From the NCBI GenBank assembly GCA_963698495.1, contig CAVORB010000020.1:1-64000 (forward strand): DNA of 64,000 nucleotides. The letters run 5' to 3'. The position numbers and the translations under genes are program-made. The DNA is from CAVORB01 sp963698495 (GTDB lineage Bacteria; Pseudomonadota; Gammaproteobacteria; Chromatiales; Chromatiaceae). Numbering within the stretch: the stretch's first letter is position 1; each line of letters begins with the position of its first letter. Under the pieces are notes generated by a model, which was not told the DNA's origin, searched no databases, and saw only the letters and a program-made list of their open reading frames with translations. Below, in pieces: positions 27,934 to 36,552 of this stretch.

Positions 27934-30360
27934 CTACTTGTTCTTCACGGAGTCGGCATAGGCCTTGAACATCTGGTTCATCAGCTCGATGTGCTGCTCG
28001 TCGTTGAGCTGGCCGGGCTGGGCGACCTTGCCCCACAGTTCCGCGTTGCTCATCTCACGATGGCAGCCCATGCAGAGGCCGGTGCGCTCCATGCCCATGC
28101 GCATCTCCTTGGTCAGCGCGCGGGACAGGGGCCAGTGGGTGCCGACGGTCTGCACCTGCTGGTCGTCCTTGATGATGGTGGACCAGTCGTAGTCCAGGTC
28201 GGCGATCTTGGGGATCTGGATCTGGTACTGGCCGGGGATCACCTGGCCGTTCTTCTGGTCGATCAGGTCCTCGACGATGTCCTCCGGGTAACGGGTCTGG
28301 AACACTCCACCGGAGATGCCGTAGCCAAGGGCCTTCGGGTTGTTGTGGCAGGACTCGCAGGTGCGGGCCTTGCGCTGGGCCGAGTGCGGCTGCACCGGGG
28401 CCATGTCGATGGCGTCGGGGACCCGCTCCTGGCCAAGCTCCGCCTGCTCGTCGAGCGACTTGCCGAGCTGGTTGAGCGCCACCGTCTGACCTTCACGTCC
28501 GATGACCGTGTAAACGATCTGGCAGCCCGGCATCAGCGGGGTCACGCGGCCCTCGCCGTTGATGCCCAGTACCGGCTCCTCCCAGCGCAGGTAGGAGCGC
28601 TTCTCGAACACCTTGCCCGGGCTCTTGAACCCGTGCGTGCCCAGCGGGGACTCGGCGGTCTGTCCGTTCAGCACGTCGCCCACCATGGTCTTCTCGCTGC
28701 CGCCGGCGATCCAGTCGGTGTCCTGCAGCGGGTTGCCGTCCGCGTCCATGCCGTAGTTGACCTGCACGTGGCAGCCGTAGCACTGGGGCACCCAGGAGGC
28801 ATGGCACGCATAGCACTCCAGGCTCTCGTTGTGCTTGACCACCTTGGCCATGGCGACCTCGGCGTTCGGGCTCTTCCAGGCGTTGTCGTCGGCCAGCTGC
28901 TTGAGCAGCGGAACCTCGAAGTCCAGCCCGTTGGCCGAGTACATCATCACCTTCTTGCCGTCCTTGACGACATTGCCCAGGGGGTTGCCGCGGGCGGAGA
29001 GCAGGTAGCCCTCTTTCTTGTCGTACTGGGTGGCGTAGGCCTGGGTCTCCGCGAGCAGGGCGTCGCCCAGCCCGCGCGGGTCGGTGGCAACCTCTTTCGC
29101 GAACTCCTCCGAGTAGCCCATGGGCAGGTCCCAGGGATAGGCGTCCGGTGTGCCGTGGCAGTCCTGGCACTCGATCTCGACCTGGGCCAGGGTGGTGCCG
29201 AAGATGTTGCCGTCACCGTGCATGTCGATGGTGGTGTGGCAGTCCTGGCACAGCATGCCGCCCTTGGGATTCTCCGGCCGGCTCTGGTTGTACTGATGAT
29301 GCAGGTCGTCGGAGATGAACAGATACTGCTTGGTGTGCAGCTTGGGCTGGGTCTCACCCTCTTCGTTGAACGGCGAGCCGTAGGGGAACTCCATCAGGCC
29401 CTGGTAGGTGACGCCGATGCGCTTGCCCCGGTTGTGGCAGGAGTTGCAGGTCTCCACCGGGATGCCCGAGTACTCCATGTCGTCGCGCACCTTGACCTTG
29501 GCCTCGCGGGTGCCCTGGATGCGGTGCACCAGCATGTGTCCCTGCTCTTCCTTGTTGATCGTGGGATCGCCGCCCTCGTAGTAGCCTTCGTTGCCGTAGG
29601 GGATGTGGCAGGAGGAACAGCCCATGCCGCGGTAGTCGCCGCGCTTCTCGCGGCCCTTGATGGCGACGTGGCAGCGCTGGCACTGCTGGCGCTGATAGGT
29701 GAATCCCGCGAGCTTCGGATCGGCCTCGATCTCGTCGACGGATGGCTGCGGAATCTGGTCGAGCTTGGTGGGCATCTGATCGGGATGGTCTTCGATCAGC
29801 TTGGCCATGTAGGCCTTGTAGGCGTCGGTGCCGACGGTGGGCACGATGCTGTCGGTGTCCTCGACCGCGTAGTTGCCCCAGGGCACCTTGTGGTTCTGGA
29901 CCTCGGCCACACCCCAGGTGTGCAGATTGCCCTGGATCTTGCCGGCCTCGGTGTTCATCAGGGACCGCTCCATCCGGTACGGATAGCCCTGGTGACAACC
30001 CGCCTGACCGCAGCTGTTGTCCGCGATCCAGATGCTGCCAGGGTCGGGATAGAAGGTCTTGGGTCCGGTGGCCATGGCCGCCGGTCCGACGCCCGCGTGG
30101 GCCTCTTCGGCGGTCAGACCCTGCGGATTGCCGCCGTGGCAGACCACGCAGCCCTCCGGATCGCCCTGGGGACCACCCAGGGCCTTGATCGCCGCCATCA
30201 TCCCACTCTCCGCCTGGCGGATGCTCTCGATGCCCTCGTGGCAGCTCAGACAGCCTTTCTCCTTGGCGACCTCCGGCGTGACCTTCTCTGGTACTGCCGC
30301 CTGCGCTGTGCCGCCGAGCCCGAAGGCCAGCGTCAACGCGACGAGCGTCAACCTTCTCAT
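27934..30360 (-). CDS. periplasmic dodecaheme cytochrome c
   Basis: 808 residues from ATG 30360, with AGGGG upstream. The signal peptide is LVALTLAFGLGGTAQA. I count eleven CxxCH heme sites (CLSCH, CVVCH, CQRCH, CSSCH, CNSCH, two CQDCH, CYACH, CYGCH, CESCH, CMGCH) and one CxxxxCH (CGQAGCH), so twelve c-type hemes. Many extra histidines could be distal ligands. There is no membrane anchor beyond the signal, so it is a soluble periplasmic electron carrier or reductase. It does not match NrfA, Otr or Hao by motif; function unknown. No quinol dehydrogenase, porin or haem-maturation gene is adjacent. A perfect FNR-type site lies upstream, suggesting anaerobic expression. Confidence 0.85.
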   Translation of the reverse strand: MRRLTLVALTLAFGLGGTAQAAVPEKVTPEVAKEKGCLSCHEGIESIRQAESGMMAAIKALGGPQGDPEGCVVCHGGNPQGLTAEEAHAGVGPAAMATGPKTFYPDPGSIWIADNSCGQAGCHQGYPYRMERSLMNTEAGKIQGNLHTWGVAEVQNHKVPWGNYAVEDTDSIVPTVGTDAYKAYMAKLIEDHPDQMPTKLDQIPQPSVDEIEADPKLAGFTYQRQQCQRCHVAIKGREKRGDYRGMGCSSCHIPYGNEGYYEGGDPTINKEEQGHMLVHRIQGTREAKVKVRDDMEYSGIPVETCNSCHNRGKRIGVTYQGLMEFPYGSPFNEEGETQPKLHTKQYLFISDDLHHQYNQSRPENPKGGMLCQDCHTTIDMHGDGNIFGTTLAQVEIECQDCHGTPDAYPWDLPMGYSEEFAKEVATDPRGLGDALLAETQAYATQYDKKEGYLLSARGNPLGNVVKDGKKVMMYSANGLDFEVPLLKQLADDNAWKSPNAEVAMAKVVKHNESLECYACHASWVPQCYGCHVQVNYGMDADGNPLQDTDWIAGGSEKTMVGDVLNGQTAESPLGTHGFKSPGKVFEKRSYLRWEEPVLGINGEGRVTPLMPGCQIVYTVIGREGQTVALNQLGKSLDEQAELGQERVPDAIDMAPVQPHSAQRKARTCESCHNNPKALGYGISGGVFQTRYPEDIVEDLIDQKNGQVIPGQYQIQIPKIADLDYDWSTIIKDDQQVQTVGTHWPLSRALTKEMRMGMERTGLCMGCHREMSNAELWGKVAQPGQLNDEQHIELMNQMFKAYADSVKNK

Positions 30361-30552
30361 GTTTCTACCCCTGTCTGTTGCGGGCCGGAATGCCCGATGT
30401 CGTGCTCGGCACGCGTGCCGATCCAATCAGAGCAGGGCAGGTTTCGTACCAGCGGACAGCCGTTTCCTGATGGCCAGTAATGTCAAGGCCTTTTGCGCTC
30501 AGGTCCGTTACAAGGCGGGCTTGCGATCTCAGCTTTCTGGCTATTCCTCGTC

Positions 30553-30564
30553 CATTGAACGGAT
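30553..30564 (+). repeat. direct repeat CATTGAACGGAT, copy 1
   Basis: This 12-mer recurs exactly at 30641-30652, where it forms most of a perfect palindrome. Copy 1 is three bases from the FNR-type site, so a protein bound here could compete or cooperate with an FNR-like regulator. Confidence 0.5.
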
Positions 30565-30566
30565 TT

Positions 30567-30580
30567 TTGATTCAGATCAA
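30567..30580. promoter_or_regulatory. FNR/Anr-type binding site
   Basis: TTGATTCAGATCAA matches the FNR consensus TTGAT-N4-ATCAA at all ten defined positions. It lies about 205 bases before the dodecaheme cytochrome start (minus strand) and about 445 bases before the large regulator (plus strand). Control of the cytochrome by an FNR-like protein under low oxygen is the natural reading, though no convincing -10 could be placed. No fnr gene is in the window. Confidence 0.6.
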
Positions 30581-30642
30581 CTCGACCTTCAGCGCAGTAC
30601 GCAGAAAGGTAAGCGAGTACCCGGCCGCACAGGCAAATCGCA

Positions 30643-30659
30643 TTGAACGGATCGTTCAA
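30643..30659. promoter_or_regulatory. perfect palindrome TTGAACG-GAT-CGTTCAA
   Basis: Seven-base arms around GAT in the same divergent control region. Its left part (with the preceding CA) is repeated at 30553-30564. It looks like an operator for a dimeric regulator; the divergently encoded MalT/BTAD protein is one candidate binder. Confidence 0.5.
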
Positions 30660-31024
30660 CCGGCGGCGTCTGCAACGGAGGAAACTGAACGAAGAGTTCC
30701 AGCGCGTTGCGGGGAGGCAGCAGGTCAGGCCCGGGCCGGATGCGCGATGGGATGCCGGCCACCTACTCGGGCTGCGCTGTGCCATCGTCTTCCGTTCCGG
30801 TAGCGGCGCCAGCTCATGGTTCCGCGGCGCCGACCCGAGCGCAGCGGTGCACGAGCCGCTGAAGTCCGGCCCAATCAGGGCCACCGCGCCTTGATCCGCT
30901 CCCGATCCATGCCTACGCTTAGCCCTAATTCCGCCCAATTTCTCGCTTGGACACCCTTATCCGGCGTTGGACGAACCGGAGGTTGTTCGGGCTCCCATCC
31001 CGAAATCGAGTCCGGCGGACCGCT

Positions 31025-34000
31025 ATGGACGATGCGCTCTGGCAGGAAAAATTGTCACCACCGCGGCTGAGGGCGGTGCTGCATCGAGACAGACTTCACC
31101 GTCGTCTTCGGGACGAATCCGATGCCGGCTTAGTCTGGATATCGGCGCCCGCCGGTTCCGGAAAGACGACGCTGGCGTCGGATTTCGCGCTCCGCTTCGA
31201 TGGGTCCTCCCTCTGGTATCGGCTCGATTCCGGAGACCAGGACCCGGCCTGCCTGTTTCGGCTGCTGCGGCAAGGGGCAACGGGCGCGGCGGGTGGGCCG
31301 GGCATCGCCCCCCCCGAATTTTCCACGGCGGTCCTGCCCAACGCACAGGCGTTCGCGCGGCAGTTCTTCGGCCAACTCGCTGTCCGCCTGGGCCAGCCCG
31401 CCCTCGTCGTTCTCGACGATTATCATGAGCTCCCGGCCGACGCCCCGCTGCATGACTTGTTGGCGGCTGGCCTGGAAGCGATCCCCCCGGGGCTGCTGGT
31501 CCTGGTGCTGAGCCGAACGAACCCACATCCCGGCTTCGTTCGCCTCCGCTGCGGCTCACGGCTTGCCCGACTTACCTGGGAAGACCTGCGGCTGACACGG
31601 AATGAGGCCGCGGACATCATCGGTCTGCGATTCCATGAAGCCGATCCGGAGCTTGCCGCAAGACTGTACGAACGAAGCGAAGGCTGGGCCGCGGGACTCG
31701 TACTGCTGTGCGAGCAGATGCGCGACGGGATCTCGAGTACCGGCGCCCCTGGTCATTTGGGAAAAGAGTTGATCTTCGACTACCTCGCCGGTGAGATCCT
31801 GTGCGGGATCGAGGGTCCGGACCGCGACTTTCTGCTCGCGTCGTCCCTAGCGCCCTATTTGACTTCCGCCATCGCGGACGCCCTCTCCGACCAAGCGCCA
31901 GGCGCCCGGGTGCTGGACGGTTTGCAGCGGAGAAATCTCTTTCTCTTCGTCCACTCGGGACAGGAGCAAACGCTACGCTACCACGCATTGTTTCGGGATT
32001 TCTTACGTCGGCGCGCCGAGCAGGAGCTGCCGCCGGCAGTACTGACCGAGCTCCGCAGGCGGATCGCCAGCCTGTTGCTGGACGCCGGGGACACCGAAGA
32101 GGCCCTGCACCTTCTCATCGACGCCGGCGACTGGGCACGGGCCGAGGAGGTGTTGCTGGACGCCGCCCCTCGCTATGTCCAGGGCGACCGGTTCATTAAG
32201 CTGAACCATTGGGTCCGGGCGTTTCCCACAATCCGGCTGGACCAATGTTCCTGGCTCCAGTATTGGCTGGCAATCTCATGCCTGCCACTGGATCCGCGCC
32301 AGGCCCACGTGCTGTTCGAACAGGCGCACACTCGGTTCCAGTCCGAGGGCAACCGCAGTGGGGTGCTGCTCGCCTGCGCTGGCGTCATCGACGCGGTCCA
32401 GCTCGCCTTTGCGGACTGTCGATCCCTCGGCCCCTGGGTCGAGCGCCTTCATGGGGCACTCGTCACTGCTCCCGAGCCCATCGCGCCGGAGATCGAGGCG
32501 CGCGCCGCTTGCGCGCTGTTCGTCGGTGCACTGTCCGGGCCCTCCGATCATCCAAAGCTCCCGGTTTGGGCGGAACGGGCAAAGCGTCTGGGCTTGGTGA
32601 GCGAGGACGCCAACCTGCGTATGCAGACCGCCTATGCGGCCATCAGCTACCACCTGTGGATGGGGGAGCCGGAGTCGGCCCGCCTAATCCTCGAAGAGAT
32701 GCAGAGCTGGTCCAGCCAGCAGGGCGCAACGCCACTGATGGTCCTGACGACGCTGACCGCGACGGCCATGCACCAATGGCTGACAGGCCGCTTCGACGAG
32801 GCCCTGGACTCGGTTTCGGCGGGTCTGGCCCTGGCCGACGAATCCGGCGTCATCGTGTGGAGCTACATGCTCGCCTGCCATGGCGCGGCAGCCGCAATGT
32901 GCAACGGCGATCTGCTCACCGCGCGCCGGTTTCTCGATCAGCTCGGGGCTGTCCGGGAACGGGCCAGACCCCTGGACCTCGCCTATTTCCATTACCTTGC
33001 CGCCTGGTGGGCGCTGATCGGGGACAGGCCCGACGAGGCCGCCGCCCACGACGCCCGCGCGCAAGACATCGGCGGTGAAGCCTTGCCCTTGGTGGCGCAG
33101 GGAGTCCTGCACTTCAGCCGCACCGAGGTCGCTCGCGCACTCGCGCGGCCCGCCGAGGCACTGGCCGGGTTGAGCCAACTCGACGAGCTGGCATCCGGCA
33201 CCGGCAGCCATCTGCTGCGCATGATGGCGGGTGTGGAGCGCGCGCTGTTGCAGCTTGATGGCATCGCGGCGCCCGGAGACGATGCGGGTCCTGAGGCAGA
33301 GGGTGCCCCTTCCGCGAAGCCGACCCACACCGCAACCCGAAAGCCCACCTGCGACGCCGCGGCCCTCGCCGAGACCCTGGATCTCGCCCGATCCCTTGGG
33401 CTCGTCAATTTCTTCGGCTGGCGGCATTCGGAGATGACCCGGATCGCGTTGGTGGCATTGGAACAGGGTATTCAAACCGATTTCGTCATCCGCCTGGTCC
33501 GCGAGCGCGGCCTGCGACCGCCACAGCTTCCGCTGGCACCGGACACATGGCCATGGCGGCTGAGGATATGCACGTTGGGCCGATTTGCCCTGTTTCGGGA
33601 CGGTGAGCCCCTGACTCTCGGTGGCAAGGGACAGCGCAAGCCCATCAGCTTGCTGCAAACGCTGCTGGCCTACGGCGGTTGCGCCGTCAGCACGGAGCAG
33701 CTCAGCGAGGCACTGTGGCCCGATGCCGACAGCGACGCCTCCCGGCGCGCCTTCGATACCACGCTGCATCGCCTGCGCCGTCTTTTGGACGTGGACGGCA
33801 TACTCACCGTGGAGAACGGCAGGCTTTCTCTGGCCCCCCATCTCGCCTGGGTGGACACCTGGGCGCTGGATGCGCTCGTCGACGGTGCGTCTGGCTGGCT
33901 GCGAGAGACTGACACACAGCCCCGAGCCGAGTCGCTGACGGAGCTACTCGGGCGTATCGAGAACCTCTATCGCGGTGCCTTTCTGGCGGACGATTCCGAC

Positions 34001-34318
34001 GAGCCCTGGGTCCTGGCCCAGCGGGAGCGATTGCAGCAGCGCGCTCTGCGCCTCCTTCGCGATTGCGGCCTGACGCTCGAACGCATCGGGGCCTGGCAGG
34101 AGGCGACCGCTTGCTATTCCTTGGCCATCGAAATCGAGCCGCTGGCGGAGGCGTATTACCAGCGGCTCATGACCGCGCTGCATACCCAAGGCTGCAAGGC
34201 CGAGGCCCTGGCCACCTACGAGCGTTGCCGCGAGGCCATGATCAGCGCCCTGGGTGTGGTCCCGTCCCCCCAAACCATCGCCCTGCACCGGCACATTCTG
34301 ACCAGCGGCAGTGACTGA
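31025..34318 (+). CDS. large MalT-like STAND ATPase regulator with C-terminal BTAD module
   Basis: 1097 residues from ATG 31025; GGCGGA precedes it. The N-terminal part resembles MalT/LuxR-type STAND NTPases, with Walker A APAGSGKTTL (residues 41-50) and the Walker B-like LVVLDDYHELP. A long helical, TPR-like middle follows. The C-terminus (from about residue 845) is an OmpR/SARP-type winged helix (LRICTLGRFALFRDGEPLTL, VSTEQLSEALWPDADSDASR) plus the bacterial transcriptional activation domain (EATACYSLAIEIEPLAEAYY). These proteins bind DNA after an inducer and ATP trigger oligomerisation. Unlike MalT, the DNA-binding part is SARP-like, not LuxR-like. It is divergent from the cytochrome gene and may control it. 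Confidence 0.82.
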   Translation: MDDALWQEKLSPPRLRAVLHRDRLHRRLRDESDAGLVWISAPAGSGKTTLASDFALRFDGSSLWYRLDSGDQDPACLFRLLRQGATGAAGGPGIAPPEFSTAVLPNAQAFARQFFGQLAVRLGQPALVVLDDYHELPADAPLHDLLAAGLEAIPPGLLVLVLSRTNPHPGFVRLRCGSRLARLTWEDLRLTRNEAADIIGLRFHEADPELAARLYERSEGWAAGLVLLCEQMRDGISSTGAPGHLGKELIFDYLAGEILCGIEGPDRDFLLASSLAPYLTSAIADALSDQAPGARVLDGLQRRNLFLFVHSGQEQTLRYHALFRDFLRRRAEQELPPAVLTELRRRIASLLLDAGDTEEALHLLIDAGDWARAEEVLLDAAPRYVQGDRFIKLNHWVRAFPTIRLDQCSWLQYWLAISCLPLDPRQAHVLFEQAHTRFQSEGNRSGVLLACAGVIDAVQLAFADCRSLGPWVERLHGALVTAPEPIAPEIEARAACALFVGALSGPSDHPKLPVWAERAKRLGLVSEDANLRMQTAYAAISYHLWMGEPESARLILEEMQSWSSQQGATPLMVLTTLTATAMHQWLTGRFDEALDSVSAGLALADESGVIVWSYMLACHGAAAAMCNGDLLTARRFLDQLGAVRERARPLDLAYFHYLAAWWALIGDRPDEAAAHDARAQDIGGEALPLVAQGVLHFSRTEVARALARPAEALAGLSQLDELASGTGSHLLRMMAGVERALLQLDGIAAPGDDAGPEAEGAPSAKPTHTATRKPTCDAAALAETLDLARSLGLVNFFGWRHSEMTRIALVALEQGIQTDFVIRLVRERGLRPPQLPLAPDTWPWRLRICTLGRFALFRDGEPLTLGGKGQRKPISLLQTLLAYGGCAVSTEQLSEALWPDADSDASRRAFDTTLHRLRRLLDVDGILTVENGRLSLAPHLAWVDTWALDALVDGASGWLRETDTQPRAESLTELLGRIENLYRGAFLADDSDEPWVLAQRERLQQRALRLLRDCGLTLERIGAWQEATACYSLAIEIEPLAEAYYQRLMTALHTQGCKAEALATYERCREAMISALGVVPSPQTIALHRHILTSGSD

Positions 34319-34515
34319 CCATCCCAGTGGCCCGAAAGCGGGGGCACTGCCGGGACGGCCGCGGTCGAGGCCATGTCACGGGACCCGGACCGATACCCAA
34401 CCGCAGCTGTAAGTCATCCGTAAGGCCAACTCGCCACACTTGCGTCAGGTGCGACGGGCCCGCCATGCAGGCCGCGCACTCCATTCGAGCGAACCCAAGA
34501 TAAAGAGGACAGGCC

Positions 34516-35952
34516 ATGAACAAGCATGTTCACGTTGCGATCGTTGGCGCCGGGCACGCGGGCCTGAATGCCATCAAAGAGGTGCGCAAGACGACCGACG
34601 ACTATGTACTGATCAACGGCGGCGGGCTCGGCACGACCTGTGCCCGCATCGGCTGTATGCCATCGAAGGTCGCCGTGCACCTGGGCGAGGTGCTGCAGGA
34701 GCGCAAGCACTATCGGCGCTACGGGATCGAGGGTGGCGAGCACGTCAAGCTCAACCAGGAGACGGCCCTCGAGCATGTCCGCGAGCTACGGGACACCTTC
34801 GTGGACCTGGTGCTCGCCAATACCACCGACGAGATGGAGGACGAGCTCATCGAGGGTTACGCCGAGCTCATCGACAGCCACACGCTGAAGGTCGGTGACG
34901 ACGAAATCCGGGCCGAGTCCATCGTCATCGCCACCGGGGCATCGAGCTTTGTGCCACCGAACTGGCGCGCGAGCTTCGGGGAGGACATCCTGACCGCCGA
35001 AAACCTCTTCGAGCAAGAGCGGCTTCCGCGCTCCATCGCGGTCATCGGGCTCGGCCCGATCGGTATCGAAATCGGACAGGCCCTGCACCGGCTCGGTGTC
35101 GAGGTCACCGGCATTGAGGCCGGCGACACCATCGCCCGCGTGCAGGACCCGGGGATCAACCAGGCGGCAATCGAGATTCTCCAACGGGAGTTCCCGCTGT
35201 GGCTCGGTCAACCGGCGCAGGTCGAGCGCAGAGAGGATGGCTACCTGGTGCGCGCCGGAGATCGCGAGGTGATGGTAGAGCGGATCTTCGTCGGTATGGG
35301 ACGGCGGCCCGCCACGGCGCGGTTGGGATTCGCGCGGCTCGGCGTGCCGACCGACGCGCTCGGCGTACCCGAGTACGACCGCGATACCCTGCGCGTCGGC
35401 CGTCTGCCAATCTACATCGCCGGCGACGCCGCCGGCGGCGTCGCCAACCTGCAACGGGCCGCCGAGCAGGGACGTATCGCCGGCCACAACGCCTGCCACC
35501 CCGAGCCAAAACGCCTGGCGGTCAAGACGCCGATGTCCATCGTCTTCAGTGAGCCGAACATCGCATGTGTCGGCGTGCCTTGGACCGAGTTGGACCCCGA
35601 CAGGGTCGCCGTCGCCCAGATCCGCTTCGGTCCGGTAGGGCGGGCCATCATCATGGGTCGCAATCGGGGTATGTTGCGCGTCTATGCCGATCTCCGCACC
35701 GGGCAACTGCTTGGCGGCGCCATGATTGGGCCACGCTGCGAGCATCTGGCGCACCTGCTGGCTTGGTGCGTCCAGAGTGGCATGACGGTGCATGAGGCGC
35801 TTAGCATGCCCTTCTATCATCCCGTCATCGAAGAGGCTTTCCAGGACGCGCTGCTCGACCTCGAGCGCCGAGTCGGGGACACCCGTGCCCCAGCCCGTCT
35901 GCTGGACAATCTGCTCCCCTGGCGGCAGCGGGCGCCAGCCTCTGCGGTTTAG
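34516..35952 (+). CDS. dihydrolipoamide dehydrogenase-like flavoprotein
   Basis: 478-residue pyridine nucleotide-disulfide oxidoreductase, class I. The FAD site is VAIVGAGHAGLNAI, the redox disulfide is TTCARIGCMPSK (Cys42/Cys47), the NAD(P) site is IAVIGLGPIGIEIGQAL, the second FAD motif is YIAGDAAGG, and the C-terminal His-Glu dyad is FYHPVIEEAF. AGAGGA precedes ATG 34516. No 2-oxoacid dehydrogenase E1/E2, glycine cleavage or mercury genes accompany it, so lipoamide may not be the real substrate. The general reaction, NAD(P)H-linked reduction of a disulfide or dithiol oxidation, is secure. Confidence 0.82.
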   Translation: MNKHVHVAIVGAGHAGLNAIKEVRKTTDDYVLINGGGLGTTCARIGCMPSKVAVHLGEVLQERKHYRRYGIEGGEHVKLNQETALEHVRELRDTFVDLVLANTTDEMEDELIEGYAELIDSHTLKVGDDEIRAESIVIATGASSFVPPNWRASFGEDILTAENLFEQERLPRSIAVIGLGPIGIEIGQALHRLGVEVTGIEAGDTIARVQDPGINQAAIEILQREFPLWLGQPAQVERREDGYLVRAGDREVMVERIFVGMGRRPATARLGFARLGVPTDALGVPEYDRDTLRVGRLPIYIAGDAAGGVANLQRAAEQGRIAGHNACHPEPKRLAVKTPMSIVFSEPNIACVGVPWTELDPDRVAVAQIRFGPVGRAIIMGRNRGMLRVYADLRTGQLLGGAMIGPRCEHLAHLLAWCVQSGMTVHEALSMPFYHPVIEEAFQDALLDLERRVGDTRAPARLLDNLLPWRQRAPASAV

Positions 35953-36552
35953 CCCGCGCTAAAGCATTGGACCGCTGCTCTACCCTCTGCGGGGTAGAGC
36001 GTCGCCAAGGAGAGACCACCTGCGAAGCCGCGGGTGTGTTCTCCGTGGCGACCTCCGTCCTCGCCTCTATCCGTATCTTCTCCTCCGAGGTCAGCCCAAG
36101 TTCAGCGAGCGCGCGCTCGCCCTCGAGCGCCTCAAGCGTCACTTTCGCCCCGAGTAACGTGATCAATTCAGCGCTTCCCGCGGCACAGGGATGTGACGCC
36201 CTTTTCAAGCGCGTAAGCGATTGAAAATGGAGCTATCCAAGAACCGCGCTTCTCGGGTGGCGTGCCGATCTTGGCCAGGAAGGCAAATGATCAGCGTCAC
36301 GCCAAAGTGCGCTGAGCGGTTCCTCCGGGTTGTCCCACTCAGCTGCCGCTCCTGTCCTTGGCGGGAAGCATCTTCTCCGTCAGGCAGCGAGCGCCCCCTA
36401 TCCAGCCGTCCGAATCCTTGGAGGCGTTGCTCAACGCGCCTTGATCCGGCCGGTATCCCGTTATAAGTTGCGGCGACCGGCGTCAGGGGACCCTGCCGGC
36501 GGAAACCGGGGCACGCAGCCACCCCCCATCCCTTTTGCGCTCACACCCATCG
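35953..36552. other. 600-base gap with hairpin and a gene-like remnant
   Basis: No convincing gene. A strong hairpin follows the flavoprotein gene (35977-36000). On the minus strand a frame from 36208 reads EGERALAELGLTSEEKIRIE; its LGLTSEEKIR is also found in the C-terminal tail of the RND permease of this window (DLGLTSEEKIRSE). This may be a remnant of a related gene end or a short real protein. The part from 36210 to 36552 shows nothing recognisable. Confidence 0.4.
35977..36000 (+). terminator. strong hairpin after the flavoprotein gene
   Basis: GCTCTACCC pairs perfectly with GGGTAGAGC over a six-base loop, starting 24 bases after the stop codon. No T run follows, so termination efficiency is uncertain. 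Confidence 0.45.

Noticed and set aside
27829..30480. 883-codon open frame opposite the dodecaheme cytochrome
   Set aside because: It mirrors the cytochrome gene and is a low-complexity Val/Leu/His sequence, a typical shadow frame.
30643..30894. 83-codon frame beginning in the palindrome
   Set aside because: TTG start inside the palindrome, no ribosome site, Arg-rich sequence without similarity.
35825..36208. 127-codon minus-strand frame downstream of the flavoprotein gene
   Set aside because: Runs into the antisense of the flavoprotein gene. Only the LGLTSEEKIR stretch is notable, so it is reported as a remnant, not a gene.
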